A DNA stretch of 64,000 bases from Actinomadura rayongensis (GCF_009831215.1 NZ_WUTW01000003.1:63325-127324), one strand, 5' to 3'. Counted from the stretch's first letter, positions 1-8,690 are shown. Notes: generated from the sequence alone by a model not told the origin. Translations and numbers: made by a program.

Positions 1-12
1 GAGCCCGACTCG

Positions 13-85
13 TGGAGCTATGGGGATTCGAACCCCAGACCTCCTCCATGCCATGGAGGCGCGCTACCAACTGCGCCATAGCCCC
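13..85 (-). tRNA. tRNA-Ala (anticodon GGC), copy 1
   Basis: A complete 73-nt cloverleaf reads on the minus strand. The acceptor GGGGCTA pairs with TAGCTCC (one G-T), the D-stem is GCGC/GCGC, the anticodon stem CCTCC/GGAGG encloses loop ATGGCAT with anticodon GGC, and the T-arm contains TTCGAAT. The discriminator base is A and the 3' CCA is not encoded. A TAGGCT box at 116-121 on the minus strand is a plausible -10. An identical copy lies at 28876-28948. Confidence 0.96.
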
Positions 86-151
86 GCGTCCTCGCGTGGT
101 GCGGGGACGGGGGCAAGCCTAGTGCATGATCGGGACGGTCGTGGACGCGCG

Positions 152-1141
152 TCAGGTCAGGCGGACGAGCATCTTGCCGGTGTTGGCGCCCCGGAGCAGG
201 CCGAGGAAGGCGCCGACGGCGTTGTCGATGCCGTGGACGACGGTCTCCTCGCTGCGCAGGGTGCCCTCGTGGACCCAGGCGGCGGCGCGGGCCTCGTACT
301 CGTCGAGCAGGTGGTAGTGGTCGAGGACGAGGAAGCCGCGCAGGGTGAGGCGGCGGGCGATGGCGGGCCAGAGGTCGGTGCCGGGGGCGGGGTACTCGCG
401 GTAGCGGGAGACGGCGCCGCACAGGGCGATGCGGCCGTGGTCGCGCATGACGTCGAGGGCGGCGCGCAGGTGGGAGCCGCCGACGTTGTCGAAGTAGACG
501 TCGACGCCGTCGGGCGCGGCGGCGGCGAGGCGGCGGTCGAGGTCGCCCTCGCGGTAGTCGATGGCGGCGTCGAAGCCGAACAGGTCGGTGAGGCGGGCGC
601 TTTTGGCGGGGCCTCCGGCGGAGCCGATGACGCGGGCGGCGCCGAGGCGGCGGGCGATCTGGCCGGCGGCGCTGCCGACGGCTCCGGCGGCGGCGGAGAC
701 GAACACGACGTCGCCGGGCCGGACGCGGGCGATCTCGGTCAGCCCGACGTAGGCGGCGAGGCCGGGCAGGCCGAGGACGCCGAGGTAGGCCTGGGCGGAC
801 GCGGCGGACGTGTCGACCACGCGCCCCTCCCGGACGACGGCGTACTCGCGCCACCCGAAGGAGTGCAGCAGCGTCGTCCCGACGGGACGGTCCGGGTCGG
901 CGGACGCGACGACCTCGCCGACCGCCGCCCCCGTCAGGGCCTCCCCGAGCGGGTAGGGCGACGCGAACCCGGGGTCCTCGTCCATCCGGAACCGCATGTA
1001 CGGGTCGACGGAGATCCAGTCGTTGCGGACGACGCACTCGCCGGGCCCGGGCGCGGACACGTCGGTCTCGGCCATCGCGAAGTCGGCCGGGCACGGTTCG
1101 CCGCGCGGCCGGGCGACGAGGCGGATCTCTCGGCTCTTCAT
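152..1141 (-). CDS. NADP-dependent oxidoreductase, zinc-independent MDR family (prostaglandin/leukotriene reductase-like)
   Basis: This 329-residue protein matches the medium-chain reductase branch that includes leukotriene B4 dehydrogenase/alkenal reductases and bacterial CurA-like enzymes, which reduce activated C=C bonds with NADPH. Visible marks are an N-terminal GroES-like half with the SVDPYMR motif near residue 45, the Rossmann loop AAAGAVGS in the middle and FDNVGG downstream. There are no zinc-ligand cysteine clusters, as expected for this branch. The ATG at 1141 follows a GGGAGG ribosome site, and length is normal for the family. It stands alone, divergent from the methyltransferase at 1234, with tRNA-Ala downstream. 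The natural substrate cannot be read from the sequence. Confidence 0.85.
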   Translation of the reverse strand: MKSREIRLVARPRGEPCPADFAMAETDVSAPGPGECVVRNDWISVDPYMRFRMDEDPGFASPYPLGEALTGAAVGEVVASADPDRPVGTTLLHSFGWREYAVVREGRVVDTSAASAQAYLGVLGLPGLAAYVGLTEIARVRPGDVVFVSAAAGAVGSAAGQIARRLGAARVIGSAGGPAKSARLTDLFGFDAAIDYREGDLDRRLAAAAPDGVDVYFDNVGGSHLRAALDVMRDHGRIALCGAVSRYREYPAPGTDLWPAIARRLTLRGFLVLDHYHLLDEYEARAAAWVHEGTLRSEETVVHGIDNAVGAFLGLLRGANTGKMLVRLT

Positions 1142-1233
1142 GTCAACGGACCTCCCTGCCCAGACGGTACCCGTAGCGCTCTGTGACCGTACGCTTGCGG
1201 GGAGGAGACCTTCGGCGGATTAGGCTGCGGGCG

Positions 1234-2403
1234 ATGAGCGCCGACGATGCCGCCGAGCGGGCGAGGGACCGGCTGGTCGACCGACTCCTGGACGAGGGGG
1301 CGGTCGAGTCGCCCGTGGTCGAGAAGGCCCTGCGCGCCGTGCCCCGGCACCGGTTCCTGCCGGACGCGGGCGTCGAGGAGGCGTACGCGGACCGTCCGGT
1401 CGTGGTGAAGCGGTCGGCGGGCGGCGCGCCGCTGAGTTCGGCGAGCCAGCCGACGATCGTGGCGTCGATGCTGGAGCGGCTGGCGGTGCGGCCCGGCGAC
1501 CGCGTCTTGGAGATCGGGACGGGCTCGGGGTACACGGCGGCGCTGCTGCGGGAGCTGACCGGCGCGGACGGCGAGGTCACGACGGTCGACGTCGATCCCG
1601 ATCTCGCGGCGGCGGCGCGCGAGCGGCTCGGCGCGGCGGCGACCGTGGTGGCCGCCGACGGCGCGGCGGGCCACGCGGCGGGCGCGCCCTATGACCGGAT
1701 CATCGTGACGACGGGCGCCTGGGACGTCCCGCCGGCGTGGTGGGACCAGCTCGCCGACGACGGCCGGATCGTCGTTCCGCTTCGCTGGCGCGGCATGACG
1801 CGCTCGGTCGCGCTGGTCCGCGACGGCGACCGTCTGGTGGCGCGGTCGGCGGACGCGTGCGGCTTCCTCCCGATGCGGACGGCGGACGGCGAGCGCTCGC
1901 TGGACCTGGTCGCCGACGGCCGCGTCCGGCTCGTCCACGACGAGGACCAGGCCGTCGGGGCGGACGCGCTGGCGGCCGTGCTGGACCGGCCGCGCGCCGA
2001 GACATGGTCGGGCGTCCACGTGACGGGGTCGGACGCGGTGCACGCGGTGTGGCTGCGGCTGGCGGCGGCCGAGCCCGGCACGTGCGCGCTGGCGGCGCGG
2101 CCGGCGGCGATCGACGGCGGCCTGGTGTCCCCGGCGCTGCCCGGGACGAGCCCGGCGGTGGTGGACGGCCCGTCGCTGGCGTATCTGGCGACGCGTCCCG
2201 CCGGCCCGGACCTGGCCGAACTGGGGGCGATCGGCCACGATTCGGGCGATCTGACCGACCGCATGGCCGACCAGATCGCCCTGTGGCACGAGGCGGCGCC
2301 CGCGCCGCTGCTCACCGTCCACCGGGCGGGCGCGGAGCCTCCGAAGCCCGAGCGCGGGACGGTCGTGCGCAAGCGCCACACGACGCTCGTCCTGTCCTGG
2401 TGA
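1234..2403 (+). CDS. PIMT-like (protein L-isoaspartate) methyltransferase with long C-terminal extension
   Basis: The first ~210 residues are a protein-L-isoaspartate O-methyltransferase-type fold. They show the SSASQPTIVASMLE motif near residues 68-81, SAM motif I VLEIGTGSGY at 91-100 and TVDVDP after it. Another ~180 residues follow that housekeeping PIMTs lack. Extended enzymes of this kind (FxLD-system methyltransferases and lanthipeptide/graspetide-associated PIMT homologues) act on Asp residues of modified peptides, but no lanthipeptide or graspetide synthetase or precursor gene is visible here, so its target is unknown. I start at ATG 1234 because a TAGGCT box at 1221-1226 would give a leaderless message, and because the upstream residues from 1183 look non-native. 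It may instead be a repair enzyme. Confidence 0.75.
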   Translation: MSADDAAERARDRLVDRLLDEGAVESPVVEKALRAVPRHRFLPDAGVEEAYADRPVVVKRSAGGAPLSSASQPTIVASMLERLAVRPGDRVLEIGTGSGYTAALLRELTGADGEVTTVDVDPDLAAAARERLGAAATVVAADGAAGHAAGAPYDRIIVTTGAWDVPPAWWDQLADDGRIVVPLRWRGMTRSVALVRDGDRLVARSADACGFLPMRTADGERSLDLVADGRVRLVHDEDQAVGADALAAVLDRPRAETWSGVHVTGSDAVHAVWLRLAAAEPGTCALAARPAAIDGGLVSPALPGTSPAVVDGPSLAYLATRPAGPDLAELGAIGHDSGDLTDRMADQIALWHEAAPAPLLTVHRAGAEPPKPERGTVVRKRHTTLVLSW

Positions 2404-2460
2404 CCTCCGCTTGCTCACCCGGCTGAAGGGTCGGGCTCCCGTGATCAGCAGTTGGCCACA

Positions 2461-2490
2461 TTGTTGTGCACACACTGTGTGACACAGAAT
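2461..2490 (+). promoter_or_regulatory. Putative promoter with palindromic operator before the lipid-type operon
   Basis: A perfect 13-base palindrome CTGTGTGACACAG lies at 2475-2487. It overlaps a possible -10 CAGAAT (2485-2490) placed 18 bases after TTGTTG (2461-2466). A second palindrome, TGTGCACA, lies at 2465-2472. The operator ends 38 bases before the ATG at 2525, and related sites lie before the genes at 7953 and 8809. Binding by the neighbouring GntR protein is inferred. Confidence 0.5.
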
Positions 2491-2524
2491 GCGGGTCAGC
2501 AAGCGACACAGGAGGGCGGAGGCC

Positions 2525-4354
2525 ATGACGATCGCACTGGCGTGCCTGGTCGCCGCCTGCATGGCGGCGAACGCGATCCGGCTGCGGCGGCGTCTGACGG
2601 CGCTGCGTCGCCTGCGGCCGTCCGGTCCCAGCGGGGGCGGGAACCGGACGGCGTACACGCTGCTCACCGCGCACGGCGTGACGGTCGCCGACGCGGTGCG
2701 CGCCGCCGCCGAGGCCCACGCGCGCGAGCACGGGCTCGCGATGCTGGACCTCGTCCCGTCCGACCTCCCGGTGGACGAAGCGCTCGACCTGATCCGGCAC
2801 CTGGACGTCCGGCGCTACCGACAGGACACCCTCGGCATGGGACGCGGTGCCTGCTATGCCCTGCTGGTCGATACCGAGGCACTGGCACGGTCCGGAATCA
2901 CTGCGACCGAGGACCTCGACCCTGACGAACTGGGCGAGGCCACAGCCAGGCTGAGGCTGTACACCGGGACGGCCGACCTGGTGGTGGCGGACGTGCGATC
3001 ACACGACCGCACCCGGTTCCGGAGGTCGCGCCTACGCTCGCTGGCCCTGGTCATCCCCCAGACGCTGGCCCTGCCGCAGACGCTCATGGCCGCGGCGGCG
3101 GGCTACCTCCTGATGCTGGCGTGCGTGGCGCTGGCCTGGCCGTACGGGCTGTTGGTCGCCGCCCTGTACTGCGCACTGCCGTGCGTGGTGTTCGTAGGCA
3201 CGGCGGTTATCCCCCGCGACCTGCCGAGGGTGACGGTGACCCGCCTCGTCCACACGCCGTGGTCCATCTGGCGGACGCTGCGCGCCCCGCGCACCCGCTG
3301 GGAACGACGCCTCATCGCCCGGCGCGAGGAGGCCCGCGTCTGGTACCGGGCGCAGATCGACCAGGGCGTCGAACGGTTCGCCGGACCCCGCCGCAACGAC
3401 TGCCCGTGGTGCGGTTCCGAGCGGATCGGTCGGCTCGTGACCGTCCGGGACGTCCTCCAGGGCAAACCCGGGAAGTTCCACCTGGACCGCTGCCGCGCCT
3501 GCCGCCACGTCTTCCAGAACCCCCGCCTCACCGCCGAGGGCCTGGACTTCTACTACAAGGACGTCTACGACGGCCTCGGCGACGTCCTGGCCGAGCGGAT
3601 CTTCAGCGCCAACACCGCCTGGTACCTGGCCCGCGTCGCGATGGTCCGCCGCTTCGCCGAGCCGGGCGCGTGGCTGGACGTCGGCACCGGCAAGGCGCAC
3701 TTCTGCCGCGCGGCGAAGACCGTCCTGCCGGGCACCCGGTTCGACGGCCTGGACATGAGCGCCGGCGTGCAGGAGGCGGTCGCCCGCGGCTGGGTGCACA
3801 ACGGTTATCGCGGCGCGTTCCTGGCGGCGGCGCACCGGTTGAACGGACGCTACGACGTCATCAGCATGCACCACTACCTGGAGCACACCGCCGAGCCGCT
3901 GGCGGAACTGGACGCGGCCGTGAAGGCGCTGCCGTCCGGCGGGCACCTGCTCATCGAGATGCCCGACCCCGAGTCGTGGTTCGGGCGCGTCCTGCGCGGC
4001 CAGTGGGTGCCGTGGCTCGCGCCGCAGCACCTCAACATGATCCCGCTCGGCAACCTGCGGCAGGCGCTGGAGCTGCGCGGCATGGAGGTCCTCGCGGTCG
4101 AGCGGCGCGAGGCCGACCAGGGGCCGGACTTCGTCGCGTCCGCCGCCGCCGTCGTCAACCGGCTCGGCCTGGACGTGGACCGGCCGTGGTGGCCGCGCCC
4201 GCCCGGCCGCCGCGAGTACGCGGGCGTCCTCGGAACGCTCCTGCTCGCCGGGCCGCTCATGGGCGCCGCGATCGTCGCGGACGTCGCGACGCTGCCGCTG
4301 CGGCGCACCAACAGCAACGCGTATCGGATTCTGGCACGGAAGCAGGCGGGATGA
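2525..4354 (+). CDS. Membrane-associated class I SAM-dependent methyltransferase with zinc-ribbon-like insert
   Basis: The protein has 609 residues. The N-terminus is a single hydrophobic segment (about residues 2-20). Two hydrophobic helices lie near residues 180-235, then a CPWCGS...CRACRH four-cysteine knuckle near 300-330. A Methyltransf_23-like catalytic domain follows, with WLDVGTGKAHFCRA as the SAM loop and HHYLEH at motif II. A final hydrophobic segment lies near residues 570-590. The design suggests an enzyme that methylates a lipid, glycan or acyl carrier at the membrane; the substrate is not known. ATG 2525 is chosen because GGAGGG and GGAGG lie just upstream. The stop overlaps the next start as ATGA, so it is the first gene of a coupled four-gene operon behind the CTGTGTGACACAG site. 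Confidence 0.75.
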   Translation: MTIALACLVAACMAANAIRLRRRLTALRRLRPSGPSGGGNRTAYTLLTAHGVTVADAVRAAAEAHAREHGLAMLDLVPSDLPVDEALDLIRHLDVRRYRQDTLGMGRGACYALLVDTEALARSGITATEDLDPDELGEATARLRLYTGTADLVVADVRSHDRTRFRRSRLRSLALVIPQTLALPQTLMAAAAGYLLMLACVALAWPYGLLVAALYCALPCVVFVGTAVIPRDLPRVTVTRLVHTPWSIWRTLRAPRTRWERRLIARREEARVWYRAQIDQGVERFAGPRRNDCPWCGSERIGRLVTVRDVLQGKPGKFHLDRCRACRHVFQNPRLTAEGLDFYYKDVYDGLGDVLAERIFSANTAWYLARVAMVRRFAEPGAWLDVGTGKAHFCRAAKTVLPGTRFDGLDMSAGVQEAVARGWVHNGYRGAFLAAAHRLNGRYDVISMHHYLEHTAEPLAELDAAVKALPSGGHLLIEMPDPESWFGRVLRGQWVPWLAPQHLNMIPLGNLRQALELRGMEVLAVERREADQGPDFVASAAAVVNRLGLDVDRPWWPRPPGRREYAGVLGTLLLAGPLMGAAIVADVATLPLRRTNSNAYRILARKQAG

Positions 4355-5298
4355 AGAAGTTCCTGGGCGCACTGATCGTCGCCCTCGGTCTGGTGGCGGC
4401 GCCCCCCGCCAACGCGGGCACCGGGGTCAAAGAGCGGTGGGTGGACTCCCGGACGTTCGACCTGACGTGGCACTCCGCGAACGTGGGCGAGAACGTGAGC
4501 GCACGCGTCCTGCTGCCGAGAACATGGAAACGCAATACGCAGCGCACGTGGCCCGTGGTGTACGCGTTCCAGGGCGGACGCGACGACTACACCTCGTGGA
4601 CGCGCGAGACCGACATCGAGAAGCTGGCCGCGCGCTACGACGTCATGGTCGTCATGCCGTCCGGGGGCGAGAACGGCAGCTACGTCGACTGGTGGAACGA
4701 CGGCAAGGGCGGGACCCCGCGCTGGGAGACGTTCCACACCGTCGAACTCCCGAAGCTGATGGCGCGCTACCACGCGGGGACGCGGCGCGCGACGCTCGGC
4801 GTCTCGTCCGGCGGGCAGGGCGCGGTGGCCTACGCGGCACGGCATCCCGGGATGTACAAGTACGCGGCGTCGTTCAGCGGCTCCACCCATCTCACGATGG
4901 ACGGGATGCAGGTCTTCCTGACGTCCGTCAACCTGCTCGGCTCCGGCCTGGACGCGTTCCGCATCTTCGGCATGCCCGGACGCGACGACGCCAACTGGCG
5001 CGCCCACGACCCGTACGTGAAGGCCGCGAACCTGCGCGGGACGGGCCTCTACATCTCCAGCGGCACCACCGGCATGAACGGCCCGTACACGCCGCCCGGC
5101 GTGGTGTGGCGGCTCACGCAGCTCAGCGAGATCCTCATCGGCCAGATGAACCGATCGTTCGTGGACCGACTGCACACGCTGAACATCCCGGTGACCAGCC
5201 ACATCTACGGCGACGGCTGGCACGCGTGGCCCGAGTGGACGCACGAGCTGCACACCGCCTGGCCGCTCATCATGCGGGCGCTCGGAGCGTCCCGATGA
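4351..5298 (+). CDS. Secreted antigen 85-like esterase/acyltransferase
   Basis: A 315-residue alpha/beta hydrolase of the esterase D/antigen 85 type. Residues 1-22 form a cleavable signal peptide ending ANA. The GxSxG-type elbow GVSSGG puts the nucleophile at Ser152, YVDWW lies at 111-115, WETFHTVELP at 125-134, and the catalytic His is probably His291 in GDGWHAWPEW. The same landmarks (SDWY, KWETF..ELP, GTHSWEYW) are typical of mycolyltransferases Ag85A-C, which move fatty acyl groups onto trehalose or arabinan outside the membrane. The start overlaps the methyltransferase stop and the stop overlaps the acyl-AMP ligase start, so coordinated expression is very likely. Whether it transfers or only hydrolyses acyl groups cannot be told from sequence. 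Confidence 0.8.
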   Translation: MKKFLGALIVALGLVAAPPANAGTGVKERWVDSRTFDLTWHSANVGENVSARVLLPRTWKRNTQRTWPVVYAFQGGRDDYTSWTRETDIEKLAARYDVMVVMPSGGENGSYVDWWNDGKGGTPRWETFHTVELPKLMARYHAGTRRATLGVSSGGQGAVAYAARHPGMYKYAASFSGSTHLTMDGMQVFLTSVNLLGSGLDAFRIFGMPGRDDANWRAHDPYVKAANLRGTGLYISSGTTGMNGPYTPPGVVWRLTQLSEILIGQMNRSFVDRLHTLNIPVTSHIYGDGWHAWPEWTHELHTAWPLIMRALGASR

Positions 5299-7004
5299 GC
5301 CTCTTCCCCGCCGACGAAAGCCCGCTGATCAGCCGACTCTCCGGATGGGCGTGGGAGTTCGCGCACGAGACCGCGTACACGTTCGTGGACTACGGCACCG
5401 ATCCAGCCGGTGTCGCGACGCACCTGACGTGGGCGGAGCTGGACCGCCGCGCCCGCGCCGTCGCCGCCGCGCTGCGCGAGACCAGCAGCCCCGGCGACCG
5501 GGCCGCGATCCTCGCGCCGCAGTCGCTGGACTACCTGGTCGCGTTCTTCGGCTGCCTGTACGCGCGGGTCGTCGCGGTGCCGCTGTTCAGCCCGGACCTG
5601 CCCGGCCACGCCGACCGGCTGACGGCCGTGTACCGCGACGCGGAGCCGTCCACGGTCATCACGACGTCGGTGTCCGCCGACCACGTGGAGACGTTCCTGG
5701 ACGAGCAGGGGACGCGGCCCAAAGGCGTCCTGCTCGCGGACCGCATCGGCGACGCTCAGTGGGCCGACGAACCGATCCGTCCCGACGACATCGCGTATCT
5801 CCAGTACACGTCCGGGTCCACGCGGGTGCCCGCGGGCGTCGTCATCACGCACCGCAACCTGACGGCCAACGCCGTGCAGCTCCACCACGCCGGGCAGGGG
5901 ACGCCGCGCACGTCCAGCGGCGTGAGCTGGCTGCCGCTGTTCCACGACATGGGGCTGGTGTTCACGGCGGCGCTCCCGCTCGTCCACGCCAACCCGTGCC
6001 TGTTCATGGACCCCGTCGCGTTCGTCATGCGGCCCCTGCGGTGGCTGGAGCTGCTGAGCACACAGCGCGACGTCTATACGGCCGGACCCAACTTCGCGTA
6101 CGAGTACCTGACGCGCCACGTCACGGACGAGGAGAAGCAGCGCCTCGACCTGAGCGGGGTGCGGATGTTGTTGAACGGGGCCGAACCGATCCGGCCAGCC
6201 ACGCTGGAGGGGTTCTTCACTGCGTTCGCGGGCTGCGGGCTGCGTGCCGAGGCCCAGTCCCCCGCCTACGGGCTCGCGGAAGCCACGGTCTACGTCACCG
6301 CGTGCTCGCCGAGCACGCCGCCCACGACCGTCGCGTTCGACCGCGCCGCGCTGGCCGCCGGGGTCGCCCGTCCCGCTGACGGCGGCACCGCGCTGGTGTC
6401 GTGCGGCGCGCCGTTCGGGCAGCACGTCGCGGTGGTCGACCCGGACGGGCGCGCCCTGCCCGACGGCCGCGTCGGCGAGCTGTGGGTCCACGGCGCCAAC
6501 GTCGCCGCCGGGTACTGGGGCCGGGCGGACGCCACCGAGCAGACGTTCCGGGGCGTCCTCGCCGACCCGCCGGACGGTCTGCCCGCCAAGCCCTGGCTGC
6601 GCACCGGCGACCTCGGGTTCCGCCACGCGGGCGAGTACTACGTCACCGGCCGCATCAAGGATCTGATCATCATCGACGGCCGCAACCACTACCCGCAGGA
6701 CGTCGAGCACACGGCCGCGGCGGCGCATCCGGGCGTCCGCGCGGGCTACGTCACCGCGTTCGCCGACGCGTCCGGCGGCGGCGAGCGCCTGGTCGTCGTG
6801 GCCGAGCGCAACCGGCGCGTGCCCGTCCGGCGGCTGGACCGCGCGGCCGTCGCCGACGCCGTCCGGGGCGCCGTCCAGCGCGACCACGGGCTGACCGTGG
6901 ACGACTTCGTGCTCGTCGAGCCCGGCTCGCTGCCCCGCACCAGCAGCGGGAAGCTGACCCGGACGGCCTGCCGCGACGCCTACCGCGCCGGCCGGTTCCG
7001 GTGA
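5295..7004 (+). CDS. Fatty acyl-AMP ligase (FAAL), FadD32/FadD26-like
   Basis: A 569-residue ANL-superfamily adenylating enzyme. The A3 loop is YTSGSTRVPAGVVITHRNL (about 171-189). TRxPAGV in place of TGxPKG is characteristic of FAALs such as FadD32. Other core motifs are LPLFHDMGL, YGLAEATVYV (A5), RTGDLGF (A7), GRIKDLIIIDGRNHYPQDVE (A8) and PRTSSGK (A10, catalytic Lys). FAALs activate fatty acids as acyl-AMP and load them onto an acyl carrier or polyketide synthase rather than CoA. No carrier, PKS or NRPS gene occurs in the window, so the acceptor is encoded elsewhere or is unusual. It is sandwiched, by 4-base overlaps, between two antigen 85-like proteins. FAAL versus FACL is inferred from motifs alone. 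Confidence 0.85.
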   Translation: MSLFPADESPLISRLSGWAWEFAHETAYTFVDYGTDPAGVATHLTWAELDRRARAVAAALRETSSPGDRAAILAPQSLDYLVAFFGCLYARVVAVPLFSPDLPGHADRLTAVYRDAEPSTVITTSVSADHVETFLDEQGTRPKGVLLADRIGDAQWADEPIRPDDIAYLQYTSGSTRVPAGVVITHRNLTANAVQLHHAGQGTPRTSSGVSWLPLFHDMGLVFTAALPLVHANPCLFMDPVAFVMRPLRWLELLSTQRDVYTAGPNFAYEYLTRHVTDEEKQRLDLSGVRMLLNGAEPIRPATLEGFFTAFAGCGLRAEAQSPAYGLAEATVYVTACSPSTPPTTVAFDRAALAAGVARPADGGTALVSCGAPFGQHVAVVDPDGRALPDGRVGELWVHGANVAAGYWGRADATEQTFRGVLADPPDGLPAKPWLRTGDLGFRHAGEYYVTGRIKDLIIIDGRNHYPQDVEHTAAAAHPGVRAGYVTAFADASGGGERLVVVAERNRRVPVRRLDRAAVADAVRGAVQRDHGLTVDDFVLVEPGSLPRTSSGKLTRTACRDAYRAGRFR

Positions 7005-7873
7005 GCGTCACGGTCCTGGACGACGCGCGCGCCGGGGAGCGGCTGCGGATCCTGACCGTCCGGGCGGACTCGGTGCCCGGCGAGGAGCTGCGCGTCCAAG
7101 TGCTGCTGCCCCGAGGTTGGTCGCCGAACGCGTCCCGCACATGGCCGCTGGTCACGCTGCACCACGGCGGGCTGGACGACTGCACGTCGTGGACGCGATG
7201 CACCGATCTCGAACGGTTGAGTCGCGACGACGACGTCCTCATCGTCATGCCCGACGGCGGACGCGCGGGCGGCTACACCAACTGGCGGCGCGGGCCGCAG
7301 TGGCAGACGTTCCACGTCCGCGACGTGTACCGGCTCATGCGCGATCGGTACCGGGCCGGTTCGGCACGCGCCGTCGCGGGGGTGTCGGGCGGCGGGTACG
7401 GGGCGCTGCTCAGCGCGGCGCTGGCGCCGGGCGCGTTCCGGGCGGTCGCGGCGCTCAGCGCGCCGTGCTCGATCCGGACGCCCGTCACGATGGTCGGGCT
7501 GCTCGCCGCCACCGGCATCGCCGGACGGGTGAACCCGCTGCACATGTGGGGCCTGCCGATCGTCCAGGACCGGTACTGGCGCGCCAGCGACCCGCTGTAC
7601 CTCGCGGCGCGCCTGCGCGGGACGCGGCTGCACCTGTCGGCCGGGCTGACCGGCAGGCCCGGGCCGCTGGACCCGCCGGACGCGCCGTGGAGCCCGGCCA
7701 ACCTCGCCGAGCCGGTCGTCCGGTCGACGGTCGGGCCGTTCCTGCGCCGTCTGCGCGCCCACCGGATCCCGTACACGACCCATCTCTACCGCGACGGGAC
7801 GCACTCCTGGCCCTACTGGGAGCGGGAGCTGCACCGAGCGTGGCCGGTGTTGATGCGGTCCGTGCTGGCCTGA
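7001..7873 (+). CDS. Antigen 85-like esterase/acyltransferase without signal peptide
   Basis: A 290-residue paralogue of the protein at 4351, sharing the order LHHGGLDD, YTNW, WQTFHVRDV, GVSGGGYGA (nucleophile Ser129) and RDGTHSWPYWE (probable catalytic His268). It begins at GTG 7001, overlapping the FAAL stop as GTGA. No secretion signal or membrane segment is visible at the N-terminus, unlike its upstream relative, so it may act in the cytosol on the FAAL product or leave by another route. It is the last gene of the operon; 79 bases separate it from the regulator. Function as acyltransferase, thioesterase or plain esterase is undetermined. Confidence 0.75.
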   Translation: MSVTVLDDARAGERLRILTVRADSVPGEELRVQVLLPRGWSPNASRTWPLVTLHHGGLDDCTSWTRCTDLERLSRDDDVLIVMPDGGRAGGYTNWRRGPQWQTFHVRDVYRLMRDRYRAGSARAVAGVSGGGYGALLSAALAPGAFRAVAALSAPCSIRTPVTMVGLLAATGIAGRVNPLHMWGLPIVQDRYWRASDPLYLAARLRGTRLHLSAGLTGRPGPLDPPDAPWSPANLAEPVVRSTVGPFLRRLRAHRIPYTTHLYRDGTHSWPYWERELHRAWPVLMRSVLA

Positions 7874-7894
7874 CCCCGCCGGACAGGGCGGCCT

Positions 7895-7911
7895 TACACT
7901 GTGGGTCACCC
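7895..7911 (+). promoter_or_regulatory. Possible promoter and degenerate operator before the GntR gene
   Basis: TACACT (7895-7900) is a candidate -10 with CTGACC 19 bases upstream. It runs into CTGTGGGTCACCC (7899-7911), which matches 9 of 13 positions of the palindrome at 2475-2487. The site ends 42 bases before the regulator ATG, almost the same spacing as the other two sites. It is the weakest of the three. Confidence 0.35.
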
Positions 7912-7952
7912 GGCCCCGCCGGGACGTCTCGAAGGAAGCGGCAGGAACCCCA

Positions 7953-8690
7953 ATGACCCGCAGCACGATGGTCGACGAGATCACAGAGCGCATCGCGTTC
8001 CAGATCGCCTCGGGGCAGGTGCGCGCGGGCGACCGCCTCCCGTCGATCCGCCGGCTCGCCGAGGAGCACGCGGTCAATCCGACGACCGTCCAGCTCGTGC
8101 TGGCCCGGTTGCGCGCGATGGGGTTCGTGGAGCCGCACCACGGGCTCGGGGTCGTCGTGAACGACATCGAGGCGCGCGGCGGGATCGAGACGTGGCGCTA
8201 CCTGTTCCGCTTCTCGCGGCGGCTGCCCGAGACGTCGGTGCGCATCCTGCGGGACCTGCTGGAGACGCTGGCGATCTTCTACGCGTCGGTGGTCACCAAG
8301 CTGGAGGCCGATCCTTCGGCCTACGACCCGCGTCCGGTGCGGCAGGCGCTGTCCCGGCTGGACCGGCTGGTCGCGAGCGGGACCGCGTCCCTGACCGACG
8401 TCCACCAGGGCGTCCTGGACGTGCTGCGCGCCGGGTCGTCGGCGATCGGCGGGGGGATCCTGCTCGGCGTCCTGAACTCGCTCGGCCCGATGCTCGGGGA
8501 CGTCCCCGAGGTGCTGGACGCGGTGTTCCACGACGCCGGCGCCCACGTGTGGTGGTGGGACCAGATCGTCACCGCGTGGGAGAAGGGCGACGCGGAGGCG
8601 GCGCGCGCGGCGCTCACGCTGCTGGACCCGTGGCACGCCGAGGTGACCGAGCGGCTGCGGGTCGCGCTTCAGGCCCAGCCGACGGGCTGA
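7953..8690 (+). CDS. GntR-family transcriptional regulator, FadR-like
   Basis: A 245-residue protein with an N-terminal winged helix (about residues 5-70: AGDRLPSIRRLAEEHAVNPTTVQLVLARL, wing FVEPHHGLGVVV) and an all-helical effector domain. By eye the C-terminal domain resembles the acyl-CoA-binding half of FadR more than a metal-binding FCD domain: GGILLGVLNSLGPML sits where FadR has its NPIYGLILNG helix, and the wing keeps a histidine. Recognition-helix residues differ from E. coli FadR (NPTTVQ against TRTTLR), so its operator should differ too. It lies directly downstream of the FAAL operon and upstream of the secreted protein gene, and the CTGTGTGACACAG-type sites flank both. An acyl-ligand repressor of this locus is the simplest reading, though inferred. 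Confidence 0.75.
   Translation: MTRSTMVDEITERIAFQIASGQVRAGDRLPSIRRLAEEHAVNPTTVQLVLARLRAMGFVEPHHGLGVVVNDIEARGGIETWRYLFRFSRRLPETSVRILRDLLETLAIFYASVVTKLEADPSAYDPRPVRQALSRLDRLVASGTASLTDVHQGVLDVLRAGSSAIGGGILLGVLNSLGPMLGDVPEVLDAVFHDAGAHVWWWDQIVTAWEKGDAEAARAALTLLDPWHAEVTERLRVALQAQPTG

Noticed and set aside
1184..1233. Upstream start of the PIMT-like gene at 1183
   Set aside because: The extra residues are basic and non-conserved, and a leaderless promoter fits ATG 1234 better.
1700..2005. Numerous long antisense frames across the window (also 3121-5298, 37812-42050, 42120-44909, 52329-53825)
   Set aside because: They are shadows of genuine genes at very high GC: Arg/Ala/Pro/Gly-rich, without domains or ribosome sites.
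2525..7873. A complete mycolic acid locus
   Set aside because: Only FAAL and antigen 85-like genes are present; pks13, accD4 and FAS-II genes are absent from the window.
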